A stretch of 64,000 nt of DNA from Devosia sp. (GCA_016713105.1 JADJPS010000001.1:186001-250000); one strand, 5' to 3'; shown: positions 53,212-63,244, counted from the first letter of the stretch. Notes: generated by a model from the letters alone, not told the origin. Numbers and translations: made by a program.

Positions 53212-54609
53212 TCAGCGAGAGAAGCGACCGCCGGGGTTCGAGATCAGCACGTCGACGATCAGCATGGCCGGGGTATCGGGGCCCAGTTCGCCGCCGAAGA
53301 TCGCCGGGTCGTAGGTCACGGCATCCTTGGAGGCGACGTCCACCACCTGCAGCAGGTCGAACGGATTGGCCGGTGCCTGCTTGCCCTGCACGACATACAC
53401 GTCCTTGAAGCACTGGTGGTCGGCACCACGGTAGGTGGTGGGGCCGTTGCCCAGGCCGTCGAACTCGTAGTCCTCGAGCGCCTTGATCACTTCCGGCGGA
53501 TAGAACGTGCCGGCGCGCTCGCAGGCGTCGGCATAGAGCAGGGTCTGCACGTAGGAGGTGTGGGCCGCCTGGCTCGGGGGCTGACCGAACTTGGCGCCGA
53601 ACGACTTGGTGAAAGCCTTGGAGGCGTCGTCGCCGAGCTGCCAGTCCCAGTTGGCGGTACCATAGATGCCCTTCATGGACGCACCGGCACCCTTGGCCAT
53701 CAGGTCCGAGACCAGCGGCACGACGATCTCGAACTGCTTGCCGTTGACCTGCTTGTCGCGCAGGCCGAACTGCACGGCCTGCGTGAGCGAGTTGACCATG
53801 TCGAAGCCGTAGTGGTTGAGCACCAGCACGTCGGCTCCCGAGTTGAGAACCGGGGTGATGTACTGGCTGAAATCACCTGCGCCCACCGGTGTCCGCACCG
53901 GAGCGATGGTCTTCCAGCCGAGCGCTTCGGTGGCATTCTTCATGGACTCTTCCTGGGTCCAGCCCCAGGTGTAGTCGGCCGTCAGGTGGTAGGCGATGCG
54001 ATCCGTGCCGTAGGCCTTGCCCAGCGTCGGGGCGATCGCGATGCCGGACTGGTAGGCGTTGAAGAAGTGGCGGAAGCCGTAGCGCTTCTTGTCCTTGCCG
54101 GTGGTGTCGTTCGAGTGGGTCAGGGCGGCCATGAAGATCACGCCCATTTCCTGGCACAGCCCCTGCACGGCAATGGCCACGCCGGACGACGAGCCGCCGG
54201 TGATCATCACCGCGCCGTCGCGTTCGATCATGCGGCGGGCCGAATCGCGGGCGGCGTCGGCCTTGGTCTGCGTGTCGCCGGTGACATAGGCCACCTTCTT
54301 GCCCAGGATGCCGCTGCCCTTCAGCGTCTTGGACGAGAAGGTCGGGATCATGCCGCCGTCGCCGCCGCCGTTCAGGTGCTCGACGGCCAGCTCGTAGGCC
54401 TTCAGCTCGTCGGCGCCCTCATCGGCATAGGCGCCGGTCTGCGGCACGTTGAAGCCCAGCGTCACGGTATCGCCGGTCGGGGCGTTGCAGAATTCCTGCG
54501 CATAGGCGCCGCGGGTAAAGATCAGCGGGGCGACGCCGGTTGCCAGAATCCCGGCGAGGCCGGACTTCAGCAGCGTGCGACGACGCATGCCCTTAAGGGT
54601 ATCGGTCAT
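53212..54609 (-). CDS. ABC substrate-binding protein of the LivK/amide class
   Basis: 465 residues, Peripla_BP_6 fold, larger than LivK (about 370). A Tat-like leader MTDTLKGMRRRTLLKSG ends near RGAYAQEF. Blocks: LGFNVPQTGAYADEGADELKAYELAVEHLNGGGDGG, GGSSSGVAIAVQGLC, YGFRHFFNAYQSG. The start at 54609 has GGAGGA four bases before; the ATG at 54621 is upstream of this site and unlikely. It heads the liv-type operon and is divergent from the XRE regulator. The ligand may be an amino acid, an amide or a short organic acid. Confidence 0.9.
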   Translation of the reverse strand: MTDTLKGMRRRTLLKSGLAGILATGVAPLIFTRGAYAQEFCNAPTGDTVTLGFNVPQTGAYADEGADELKAYELAVEHLNGGGDGGMIPTFSSKTLKGSGILGKKVAYVTGDTQTKADAARDSARRMIERDGAVMITGGSSSGVAIAVQGLCQEMGVIFMAALTHSNDTTGKDKKRYGFRHFFNAYQSGIAIAPTLGKAYGTDRIAYHLTADYTWGWTQEESMKNATEALGWKTIAPVRTPVGAGDFSQYITPVLNSGADVLVLNHYGFDMVNSLTQAVQFGLRDKQVNGKQFEIVVPLVSDLMAKGAGASMKGIYGTANWDWQLGDDASKAFTKSFGAKFGQPPSQAAHTSYVQTLLYADACERAGTFYPPEVIKALEDYEFDGLGNGPTTYRGADHQCFKDVYVVQGKQAPANPFDLLQVVDVASKDAVTYDPAIFGGELGPDTPAMLIVDVLISNPGGRFSR

Positions 54610-54691
54610 TGATTCCTCCATCTGGAGCGGAAGGCCGGTACATTGCCGACACGTTTGCCGCTTGCCCGCGAGTATTCGCAGGGCAGAAAAG

Positions 54692-54712
54692 TTTTCAATA
54701 GGCCATTGAAAA
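54692..54712. promoter_or_regulatory. Perfect 8+8 palindrome before the liv-type operon
   Basis: TTTTCAAT (54692-54699) and ATTGAAAA (54705-54712) flank AGGCC. Perfect symmetry with AT-rich arms between divergent genes is what a repressor or activator dimer site looks like. It lies 83 bp upstream of the binding-protein start and 79 bp before the XRE regulator start. Confidence 0.5.
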
Positions 54713-54757
54713 TGCTATGACATTCTGTCAATTGTTGATCTGAAGTACGCTCAAGTA

Positions 54758-54773
54758 TGTCAACGTATTGACA
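54758..54773. promoter_or_regulatory. Inverted repeat TGTCAA-CGTA-TTGACA before the XRE regulator
   Basis: A perfect 6+6 inverted repeat 17 bp before the regulator start, with a related imperfect copy (TGTCAATTGTTGAT) at 54726-54739. TTGACA also equals a -35 box on either strand, so repressor and polymerase would compete. Suits autoregulation of the XRE gene and control of the divergent operon. Confidence 0.45.
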
Positions 54774-54790
54774 ATTCGGAGAGTCGGACG

Positions 54791-56399
54791 ATGCGCGCTC
54801 CCATCGGAATCCGGATCAGCTCGCGGCGCCGCACGCTTGCCGTCTCGCAGGCCGAACTGGCGCGGCGCATCGGCATTTCCGCGAGCTATCTCAACCTCAT
54901 AGAGCGCAACAAGCGCGACGTCGGCGGCACCCTGCTGCTGCGCATCGCCGCGGAGCTGCAGATCGACATCGAGGAGTTGACCGGCGCTTCCGAACACCGC
55001 CTGATCGCCGACCTCGAGGAGGCCTTTGCCGATCCGCTGCTGCAGCCGCTGGCGCCGCCGGCCGGCACGGCGCGACAACTGGTCGCCGAACAGCCCTTCG
55101 CCGCGACCGCCATTGCCCGGCTGCATCGCGCCTATCAGGGGGCCCTGGCCAGCGTCGACGACTATGCCAACCGGCTGCAGGCCGATCCGCTGTTCAGCCA
55201 GCTGCTGCACCAGATCCTGTCCGGCATCACCGCGGTGCGCTCCAGCGCCGAGATCCTCGAGGAGCCCGACCTCGACGAGGCGGCACGGGCCCGCTTCGGT
55301 GCCACCATCGGCCGCGAGGCCCGGGGTCTCGCCGATACCACGCGCACCCTGATCGGGCATTTCGACCGCGAGGCCGGGCCGCGCCGCGCCGTCTCGCCGG
55401 TCCGCGAGCTCGACGACCTGATCTTTGCCCGCAACAACTACTTCGCCGGTCTCGAGGCCGCAGCTGTCGACCTCAGGGCCGAGATCGAGGGGTACGGTCC
55501 GTTCGGGGAGGCGACGTTGGCCGCCGCGCTGGCCGGGCGCCACCAGGTTGGGATCCGGCGCAGCGTCAGCCGGGAGCTCGACGCACTCGGCTTTCCGGGG
55601 CAGTACCACTTCGACCCGGCGAGCCGCACGATGTGGTTCCAGACCAGCGCCATCGCCGCCACCCGGCAGTTCCAGCTGACCCGGCTCTATGTGGAACTCG
55701 GCGCCGCGGCGGTGATCGAGGCCGAGGTGACCGCCGCGCAGCTCAGCACGGAGGCCGCGCGACGCCTCGCCTACCGGGCGCTGGCCTCCTACCTGGCTGG
55801 GGCGGTGGCCTTTCCCTACGAGCGCTTCCTCGCCGATGCCGAGGCGGCGCGCTACGACATCGAGGTGCTGCGCCAGATCCACACCGCGAGCTTCGAGCAG
55901 GTGGCGCATCGGCTGGTGACGCTGCGCCGCCCGGGCCACGAGGGCATCCCCTTTCGGCTTCCTGCGCTCCGATCCGGCCGGGCGTCTCACCAAGCATTTT
56001 CCGCTGCCCGGCCTGCTGCTGCCCAACAGCGGCCACGCCTGTCCGCTCTGGGTCATCTACGACGCCTTCCGCACCCCCGATGCACTGGTGCGCCAGGTGG
56101 CCCGCTTCACCGATGGGTCGCGCTACCTGTTCATCGCCCGGGCGGCAACGCGGCGCACCTCGCATTTCCGCGAGCGTTCGGTCTATACCTCGGTGATGCT
56201 GGCCTGCGACGCGCTGCATGCCGACCGTACCGTCTATGCCGCCGGACTCGACCTGGACGATCAGGAGGCGGACGTCCCGGTCGGGCCGACCTGCCGGCTG
56301 TGCACCCGCCGCGATTGCGCCGACCGCCAGGAGGAGGCGCCGGCGCCGGGAGGCGGCCAGGCAGCGATCCGCGCCCCACTGGTGCCGCGCTGCTTTTGA
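54791..56399 (+). pseudogene. XRE-type ScfR/PccR-like regulator, frameshifted near the 3' end
   Basis: N-terminal HTH_3 (about 5-65, LAVSQAELARRIGISASYLNLIERNKR), a middle part including a helix pair that looks like a histidine-kinase dimerisation segment (SGITAVRSSAEILEEPD to RGLADTTRTLIGHFD), an ImmA/IrrE-like region and the C-terminal DUF2083-type domain with Cys cluster GPTCRLCTRRDCADR. After GHEGIPF (55952-55954) one extra T shifts the frame; FGFLRSDPAGRLTKHFPLPG continues in the other frame to the TGA at 56397. Corrected length about 535 residues. Family members sense short-chain acyl-CoA status. Its divergent neighbour is the liv-type operon. Confidence 0.8.
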
Positions 56400-56464
56400 C
56401 CAATGGACGCGACTAGGCTTTAGTGATGGGGTTCCCGGCGGGAGAACCGGAACAAGGGGGGAAA

Positions 56465-56845
56465 TTGGCACTCGATGTCCTGATAGCCGAAGACGAGCCG
56501 AGCATCCTCGAGTCGCTGGATTTCATCCTGAGGCGCGCCGGCTGGTCGATCAGCGCCGTCACCGACGGTGACGCGGTGCTCGAGGCGGTGCGGCGGCTGC
56601 GGCCGCGCCTGCTGGTGCTCGACGTCATGCTGCCCAAGCGCTCCGGCTTCGAGGTCCTCAAGCAGATCCGCGCCGACAGCCTCACCGCCGACCTGCCGGT
56701 GCTGATTCTCACCGCCAAGGGCCAGCAGCTCGACCGGCGCACCGCCGAGGAACTGGGCGCCTCGAGCTTCGTCACCAAGCCCTATGCCAATGCCGATGTG
56801 GTGGGCGCGGTGCGGCGCCTGCTCGGCGAGGGCGTCGCCGGCTGA
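56465..56845 (+). CDS. Single-domain receiver (CheY-like response regulator)
   Basis: 126 residues, receiver only. Acidic pocket AEDEPS (about 8-13), phospho-acceptor Asp in LLVLDVMLPKRSG (about 53), Thr in LILTAKG and Lys in VTKPYAN. TTG 56465 is chosen because AGGGGGG stands directly before it; GTG 56423 or ATG 56426 would add 13-14 residues with no ribosome site. ATG of the next gene overlaps the stop. It should take phosphate from the kinase at 57078. Confidence 0.85.
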   Translation: MALDVLIAEDEPSILESLDFILRRAGWSISAVTDGDAVLEAVRRLRPRLLVLDVMLPKRSGFEVLKQIRADSLTADLPVLILTAKGQQLDRRTAEELGASSFVTKPYANADVVGAVRRLLGEGVAG

Positions 56846-57078
56846 TGACCGCGCGCAAGCTCGAAAGCGCGGCGCTGTTCTTCACCATCTTCGGCGCCAT
56901 GCTGATCATGCCGCCGCTGGTGCTGCTGTTCAACGTCAAGGCGCGGTTGTTCGGCCTGCCGCTCGAACTGATCTACCTGTTCGCCGTCTGGGTCGTGCTG
57001 TGCGCCGGCACCGCCTGGTTCGGCCGCCGCCTGCCGCGCGCCCCGGCGGACGACGACGAGCCGGGGAGCCCCGGCTGA
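56845..57078 (+). CDS. Small two-helix membrane protein
   Basis: 77 residues with two membrane helices (LFFTIFGAMLIMPPLVLLFNV and LIYLFAVWVVLCAGTAWFG) and a charged acidic C-terminus. Coupled by overlaps on both sides (TGATG type) to the receiver and the symporter-kinase. Small membrane subunits are common beside sodium:solute symporters, where they assist assembly, so an accessory role for the symporter domain is inferred. No specific family is named with confidence. Confidence 0.75.
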   Translation: MTARKLESAALFFTIFGAMLIMPPLVLLFNVKARLFGLPLELIYLFAVWVVLCAGTAWFGRRLPRAPADDDEPGSPG

Positions 57079-59766
57079 TGCTCTCGGCCAATCTCGTCAT
57101 CGCCACCGCCGTCGCCTATGTCGGGCTGCTGTTCTTCATCGCCTGGGCCGGCGATCGGCGGGCCCGGCAGAGCAGTGGCGGCCTGCTGCGCTCGCCCTTC
57201 ATCTACACCCTCGCCATCTCGGTCTACTGCACCAGCTGGACCTTCTACGGCGCCGTGGGCTCGGCCGCCCGCAACGGGCTCGAATACCTCGCCATCTACC
57301 TCGGGCCGACGCTGGTCTTCGTCGGCTGGTGGTTCGTGCTCAGGAAGCTGGTGCGCATCGCCCATGCCCAGCGCATCACCTCGGTGGCCGACCTGCTCAG
57401 CTCCCGCTTCGGCAAGTCGAGCCGGCTCGCGGTGCTGGTCACCGTCATCGCCGTCATCGGCATCGCCCCCTACATCGCGCTGCAGCTCAAGGCGGTGACC
57501 TCCTCGATCCAGGCGATCGGCGGCACCGGAGCCGCCGCGCGCGAGGGCTTCGGCGGCATCGACGATGTCGGGCTCGCGCTCGGCGTGGCCGCTGCCATGG
57601 CGGTGTTCACCATCCTGTTCGGCACGCGCAACCTCGATGCCAAGGAGCAGCACCACGGCGTCGTCGCCGCCATCGCCTTCGAGGCCATCGTCAAGCTGTG
57701 CGCGCTGATCGCCGTCGGCGGCTTCGTGCTCTATGCCGGCGGCGGGCTCGAGGCGATCTTCTCGAATGCCGAGGCCAAGGGCATCGACATCTACTCGGAG
57801 GACACGTTCGGCAATCGCTGGATCGCGATGAATGTGCTCTCGATCGCCGCCATCCTCTGCCTGCCGCGGCAGTTCCAGATCACCGTCGTCGAGAACTCCG
57901 ACGAGAACCACCTCAGGACCGCCGGCTGGGCCTTTCCGGCCTACCTGCTGCTGATGAGCCTGTTCACCCTGCCGATCGCGCTGTTCGGCATGACCACCAT
58001 GCCGGCGGGTTCGAACCCCGACATGTTCGTGCTCACCCTGCCGCTCGCCGCCGGCCAGGATGGGCTGGCGCTCTTCGCCTTCATCGGCGGCTTCTCGTCC
58101 GCCACCTCGATGATCATCGTCGAGGCCATCGCCCTCTCGATCATGGTCTCCAACCACATTGTCATGCCGATCGTCCTGCGCACCACCGGGGGCTTCGGCG
58201 GCAACGACCGCGACCTCTCCCGCCTGCTGCTCAATTCCCGCCGGCTGTCGATCGGCATCATCCTGTTCCTGGGCTTCTTCTACTTCTACCTGACCCGCGA
58301 TTCCGATGCGCTCGCCCCGATCGGGCTGATCTCGTTCGCCGGCGTCGCGCAGTTCCTGCCGGCCATCCTCGCGGCCCTGTTCTGGCGCGAGGCCACCATG
58401 CGCGGCGCCACCGCCGCCGTCGCGGTCGGCTTTGTCGTCTGGGCCTGGTCGATGTTCATGCCCTCCTTCCAGAGCTCCTCGCCCTGGGTGGCGGCGGTCA
58501 TGGCCGACGGACCCGGCGGCATCTCCTGGCTGCGCCCGCAGGCGCTGTTCGGGCTCGACGGACTGGATCCCCTGGTGCACTCGGTGTTCTGGTCGCTGTT
58601 CCTCAATGCGGCAACCCTCGTCGCGGGCTCGCTGGTCACCAGCCAGTCGGCGCTCGAACGGCTGCAGGCGACGCTGTTCGTCGATGCCTTCCGCCGCTCC
58701 GGTCGCCGTGATCCCAACTTCATCCGCGGCTCGGCCACCGCGAACGATCTGTTCTTCGTGGCCCAGCGCGTTCTCGGCACCGATCGCGCCACCGAGCTGT
58801 TCGCCGGTCTGCCGCGCCCCGACACCGAGCCGAGCGCCGAGTTCATCGGCCGGCTCGAGCGCGAACTGGCCGGCTCGATCGGCGCCGCCTCGGCGCACGT
58901 GATGCTGTCCAAGGTGGTCTCCGGCGAGGCCGTCTCGCTCGAGGAGGTCATGCAGATGGCCGACGAGACGCAGCAGGCCATCGAGTATTCCCAGCAACTC
59001 GAGCGCACCTCGACCGAGCTCAGGACCACCGCCGAGCAACTCGAGCAGGCCAACGTACGGCTGCGCGAGGTCGATCAGCAGAAGGACGATTTCCTCAGCC
59101 AGGTCAGCCACGAGGTCCGGACCCCGATGACGGCGATTCGCTCCTTCTCCGAGATTCTGCTCGACGAAGGCGAACTCGCCCCCGAGGAGCGGCACAAGTT
59201 CGTCTCGACCATTCACCACGAGCCTGCGGCTCACCAACCTGCTCGACGAGATCCTCGACCTCAGCGCCCTCGAGCGCGGCGAGCGCGGCTGGGAGAATCA
59301 CCCGGTCGATGCCGAACCGGTGCTCGACCGCGCCATCCGAGTCTGCGACGCGCTCGCCCGCCAGCGCGGCATGCGCGTCGAGTTCGGCGCGCGCGCCGCT
59401 GCGGCAATGGTGATGGCCGATGCCCACCGGCTCAGCCAGGTGCTGATCAACCTGATCTCCAACGCCATCAAGTACAACAGCGCCGGGCACCCCCGCGTCA
59501 CCGTCACCTCGCGGCTGCTGGGCGCGAGCTACCAGGTCGAGGTCGCCGACAACGGTCCGGGCATCCCGCGCGCCGATCGCGCCAAGATCTTCGAGAAGTT
59601 CTATCGCGGCCGGCACGGCGAGCCCGCCTCGGTCGCCGGTGCCGGCCTCGGCCTCGCCATCAGCCGCCAGATCGTCAAGCGCATGAACGGCGAACTCGAG
59701 CTGCTCCCCGGCGAGGGGCCGGGTGCCTGTTTCCGCATCACCCTGCCGCTCGCCTCGGCGCCCTGA
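57078..59766 (+). pseudogene. Sodium:solute symporter-histidine kinase hybrid (CbrA/CrbS-like), frameshifted in the kinase
   Basis: N-terminal SLC5/PutP-like transporter of about 12-13 helices (1 to about 510, SVYCTSWTFYGAVGSAA, LCLPRQFQITVVENSDENHL), a linker with coiled-coil (about 625-665) and then a histidine kinase. H-box SHEVRTPMTAIRSFSEIL is present; at 59220-59222 two bases appear lost after IHHE and the frame moves. The rest, SLRLTNLLDEILDLSALERG, N-box NLISNAIKYN, G1 DNGPGIP and G2 GAGLGLAIS, ends at 59766. Corrected length about 896. Known relatives sense acetate, histidine or amino acids through the symporter domain. Cognate receiver lies two genes upstream. Confidence 0.85.
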
Positions 59767-59894
59767 CCGGCTGACACGGCAACGTCACCGAACTGTCGTT
59801 GCGGGGTCACCGCTCTGAGATCGAACCGTCAAGCAGCCGGAATAGGACTGCCCCGCTCGACGAACCACGGGCACCCCATTCCGGAGAAGCTCAG

Positions 59895-61235
59895 ATGACA
59901 CGCAATTGGCTGCTCGGTGCGGCACTCGCCGCCAGCACCCTCGCCCTCGCCGGCGCCCCTGCCCAGGCGGCGACCAAGTTCGAATTCTGGTACGGCCTTT
60001 CGGGCGACCTCAGCGAGCGCGTCCAGGACGTCTGCAAGCGCTTCAACGCCGCGCAGGCCGACTACGAGATCGTCTGCGTCAGCCAGGACAATTACGACAA
60101 CAACCTGCAGAACACGATCGCCGCCTTCCGCGCCAACAAGCAGCCGACCGTCACCCAGATCTTCGACGCCGGCACGCTCGACCTGATGCTGTCCGGCGCC
60201 TACCTGCCGATCGGCCAGCTGATGAGCGAGAGCGGCTACCAGATCGACTGGAGCAACTACCTCTCCGGCATCGGCAGCTACTACTCGACCTCGAAGGGCG
60301 AGCTGCTCTCGATGCCGTTCAACTCCTCGACCGCGGTGATCTACTACAACACCGACGCGCTGGCCAAGGTTGGCTTCGCAGGCACTCCGTCGACCTGGGA
60401 AGAGGTCGAGGACGTTGCCCGCAAGATGAAGGCCGCCGGCTACGACTGCCCGGTGGCGTTCGACCCGACCGGGGTCTGGCAGTGGTTCGAGCAGTTTTCG
60501 GCCATCCACAACCAGCCGATCGCCTCGAACGGCAACGGCTTCGGCGGCCTCGACGCCGAGTACGTCTTCAACAAGACCAGGTTCGTCGATCAGCTGACCT
60601 GGTACAAGAAGATGTTCGACGAGGGCCTGTTCGTCCACAAGTCGAAGGCCGCCGGCGAGACCGCCAACGACGCCTTCATCAACGGCACCTGCCAGATCAC
60701 CTCCTCCTCGATCGCCGATCACGGCACCTTCGGCAAGCAGGCCAAGCCCGAGGTGAAGTGGACCGTCGCCATGCTCCCGGTCTGGGCCGGCACCGACCGC
60801 AAGAATTCCTTCGTCGGCGGCGCCTCGCTGTGGACGCTCAAGGGCAAGTCGGCCGACGAGTACAAGGGCGCCGCGGCGTTCTTCAACTTCCTCGCCACCC
60901 CGGAATCGGCCGAGTACTGGTCGACCGTGACCGGCTACGTGCCGGTGACGATGTCGGGCTTCGAGGCGATGAAGGCCAAGGGCTTCTACGAGGATCCGAC
61001 CTACAAGGGCCGCGAGCTCGCCATCGAGAGCCTCACCTACGGCGAGGCGACCGAGAACACCCGCGGCATCCGCCTCGGCAACTACGTCACCGAGCGCAAG
61101 GAAATCGGCGACGCCATGGCCAGGGTGCTGTTCGACAACGTGCCGGTGCAGGAGGCGCTCGACACCGCCGTGGCCAACGGCAACGCCCTGCTGCGCAAGT
61201 TCGAGAAGACCTACCAGGGCGCCCAGCTCCCCTGA
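59895..61235 (+). CDS. ugpB: sn-Glycerol-3-phosphate-type ABC binding protein
   Basis: 446 residues. Sec signal peptide MTRNWLLGAALAAS to APAQA, cut near 24. The mature chain aligns throughout with UgpB landmarks: FWYGLSGDLSERVQDVCKRFN, VTQIFDAGTLDLMLSG, SMPFNSSTAVIYYNTDAL, FVGGASLWTLKGK, GYVPVT, and the closing ALDTAVANGNALLRKFEK. ATG 59895 follows GGAGAAG. Imports glycerol-3-phosphate or its diesters with UgpA, UgpE and UgpC downstream; typically a phosphate-starvation operon. No clear Pho box is recognised in the 128-bp upstream gap. Confidence 0.92.
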   Translation: MTRNWLLGAALAASTLALAGAPAQAATKFEFWYGLSGDLSERVQDVCKRFNAAQADYEIVCVSQDNYDNNLQNTIAAFRANKQPTVTQIFDAGTLDLMLSGAYLPIGQLMSESGYQIDWSNYLSGIGSYYSTSKGELLSMPFNSSTAVIYYNTDALAKVGFAGTPSTWEEVEDVARKMKAAGYDCPVAFDPTGVWQWFEQFSAIHNQPIASNGNGFGGLDAEYVFNKTRFVDQLTWYKKMFDEGLFVHKSKAAGETANDAFINGTCQITSSSIADHGTFGKQAKPEVKWTVAMLPVWAGTDRKNSFVGGASLWTLKGKSADEYKGAAAFFNFLATPESAEYWSTVTGYVPVTMSGFEAMKAKGFYEDPTYKGRELAIESLTYGEATENTRGIRLGNYVTERKEIGDAMARVLFDNVPVQEALDTAVANGNALLRKFEKTYQGAQLP

Positions 61236-61245
61236 TCCGATCCCC

Positions 61246-61282
61246 CTCCGGCTCGGGCGGCAATACGCCGTCCGGGCCGGAG
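61246..61282 (+). terminator. Long intercistronic hairpin after ugpB
   Basis: CTCCGGC (61246-61252) pairs with GCCGGAG (61276-61282), and inside GGGCGGC pairs with GCCGTCC with one G-U, around a short AATAC-type loop. It begins 11 bp after the ugpB stop in a 189-bp gap. No T-tract; likely protects the abundant ugpB message and limits ugpAEC expression. Nothing else is recognised in the gap. Confidence 0.5.
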
Positions 61283-61424
61283 CCCCTGGGGTCCGTGCTG
61301 CTTCCTGCCTGCCCGAACGGATCGAGCGGATCAGCAAGGCACCTCTCGCCTTGCGGGAGAAGGCGATCACGACGCGCATCCGGACCCGGACGCCCTTTTC
61401 GACCGACGTGCTGAGGCCAGACCG

Positions 61425-62309
61425 ATGGAACGCCGCGCCTACTACCGCAACAAGGTCCTGCCCTGGGTGCTGATCGCGCCGCAATTGCTCCTGATCCTGG
61501 TCTTCTTCTACTGGCCGACCACCCAGGCCCTGTACTGGGCCTTCACCCTCGAGCAGCCCTGGGGCGGCGGCAACACCTGGGTGGGCTTCGACAATTTTGC
61601 CTCGATCTTCACCGACACCCGCTACTGGGCGACGGCGCTGCGCTCGGCCTTCTACGCCGTGTGCGCCACGGCCATCTCGATGACCGTCGCGCTGACGCTG
61701 GCGCTGTTCGTCGACCGGGCGCTCAAGGGGACGCGGCTGTTCCAGTCCGTCTTCGTCTGGCCCTACGCCATCGCCGCGCCGGCCGCCGGGGTCGCCTTCC
61801 GCTTCATGTTCTCGCCGCAGGCCGGCTTCATCGGCGCCGTCAACCAGGTCTGGCCCGGCATCTGGGATCCCTCGACCGTCGGCTGGCAGGCGCTGGCCAT
61901 GGTGATCGTCTGCCACGCCTGGCTCGGCATCGGCTACAATTTCGTGTTCTTCCTGGCCGGGCTGCAGATGATCCCGCGCTCGATCGTCGAGGCCGGCGCC
62001 ATGGACGGGGCGCGGCCGTTCCGCCGCATGCTCGACCTGCAGCTGCCGCTGCTCGCGCCCACCACCTTCTTCCTCCTGATCATGAACCTGATCTCGAGCT
62101 TCACCGACAGCTTCGGGCTGATCGACACCCTCACCGAGGGCGGGCCGGTCGGCGCCACCGAGGTGATGGTCTACAAGATCTACTTCGACGGCTTCAAAGG
62201 CCTCGACTATTCCGGCGCCGCCGCCCAGTCGATCGTCCTCATGCTTCTCGTCATCTCGCTCACCTTCATCCAGTTCAAGTGGGTGGAGCGGCGCATCCAT
62301 TATTCCTGA
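61425..62309 (+). CDS. ugpA: Glycerol-3-phosphate-type ABC permease UgpA
   Basis: 294-residue permease with six membrane segments, beginning YYRNKVLPWVLIAPQLLLILVFFYWP. The EAA loop reads SIVEAGAMDGARPFRRMLDLQLPLLAPTTFFLLI. GFDNFASIFTDTRYW is the conserved periplasmic stretch. Order B-A-E-C equals that of ugpBAEC in enterobacteria. ugpE starts eight bases after the stop. Confidence 0.93.
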   Translation: MERRAYYRNKVLPWVLIAPQLLLILVFFYWPTTQALYWAFTLEQPWGGGNTWVGFDNFASIFTDTRYWATALRSAFYAVCATAISMTVALTLALFVDRALKGTRLFQSVFVWPYAIAAPAAGVAFRFMFSPQAGFIGAVNQVWPGIWDPSTVGWQALAMVIVCHAWLGIGYNFVFFLAGLQMIPRSIVEAGAMDGARPFRRMLDLQLPLLAPTTFFLLIMNLISSFTDSFGLIDTLTEGGPVGATEVMVYKIYFDGFKGLDYSGAAAQSIVLMLLVISLTFIQFKWVERRIHYS

Positions 62310-62317
62310 GGCCGCCC

Positions 62318-63234
62318 ATGATCGAGCGCTCGCCGGTATTCGACCTACTGACCTATCTCGCCATGGGGATCGGGCTGATCCTGGTGTTCACCCCGTTCTG
62401 GGTGGTGTTCATCGGGGCGACGCTGAGCCTGCCCGAGGTGGCGCGGGTGCCGATGCAACTGTGGCCGTCGGACCAGTTGTTCGAGAACATCGCCACGGCC
62501 TGGCAGCGCGGCGACCTCGGCCCCAAGATGGTCAACTCGCTGATCGTCGCGGTCGGCGTCACCGTCGGCAAGATCGTCATCGCCTCGCTCTCGGCCTTCT
62601 CGATCGTGTTCTTCAACTACCGGGCGCGGATGGTGTTCTTCTGGCTGATCTTCATCACCCTGATGCTGCCGCTCGAAGTGCGCATCGTGCCGACCTACGC
62701 CATCGCCGCCAACGCGCTGTCGCCGCTGCAGCTGATCCTCGACGTTACCGGGCTGACCGGGTTGGTGCAGATGCTCAGCGGCGTCGAGATCGCCCTCAAC
62801 TGGAACCTGCTCAACTCCTACGAGGGCATGATCCTGCCGCTGGTCGCCACCGCCACCGGCACCTTCCTCTACCGGCAGTTCTTCATGACCATCCCGGACG
62901 AGCTGGTCGAGGCCGGCAAGATGGATGGTTCCTCCCCGATGCAGTTCTTCGCCGACGTGCTGATCCCGCTGAGCCGCACCAACATGCTGGCGCTCGCCAC
63001 CATCATGTTCGTGTCCACCTGGAACCAGTACCTGTGGCCGCTGCTGGTCACCACCGACCGCGCCAATTTCGGCACGGCCGTCATGCAGCTCAAGGCCCTG
63101 GTGCCGGCCCAGAACGGTACGCCCGACTGGAACGTCACCATGGCCGGCGCACTCATCATCATGCTGCCCCGCTCCTCGTCGTTGCCTTCATGCAGCGCTG
63201 GTTCGTCAGGGGTCTCATCACCCGCGACAAGTGA
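62318..63234 (+). pseudogene. ugpE: Glycerol-3-phosphate-type ABC permease UgpE, frameshifted near the C-terminus
   Basis: Permease starting MIERSPVFDLLTYLAMGIGL. EAA loop: DELVEAGKMDGSSPMQFFADVLIPLSRTNML; later WNQYLWPLLVTTD. At 63167-63170 a run of four C where five are expected shifts the frame after ALIIMLP; the true end PLLVVAFMQRWFVRGLITRDK reads in the other frame to the TGA at 63232. Corrected length about 305. As written, translation would run on into the ATPase gene in frame. A homopolymer error is the simplest reading. Confidence 0.85.
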
Positions 63235-63244
63235 GGATACGCCA

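Noticed and set aside
5000..62000. Further GTCGAC occurrences inside genes as regulator sites
   Set aside because: GTCGAC encodes Val-Asp and is frequent in GC-rich coding DNA; only those in gene-free upstream gaps with T/A flanks were kept.
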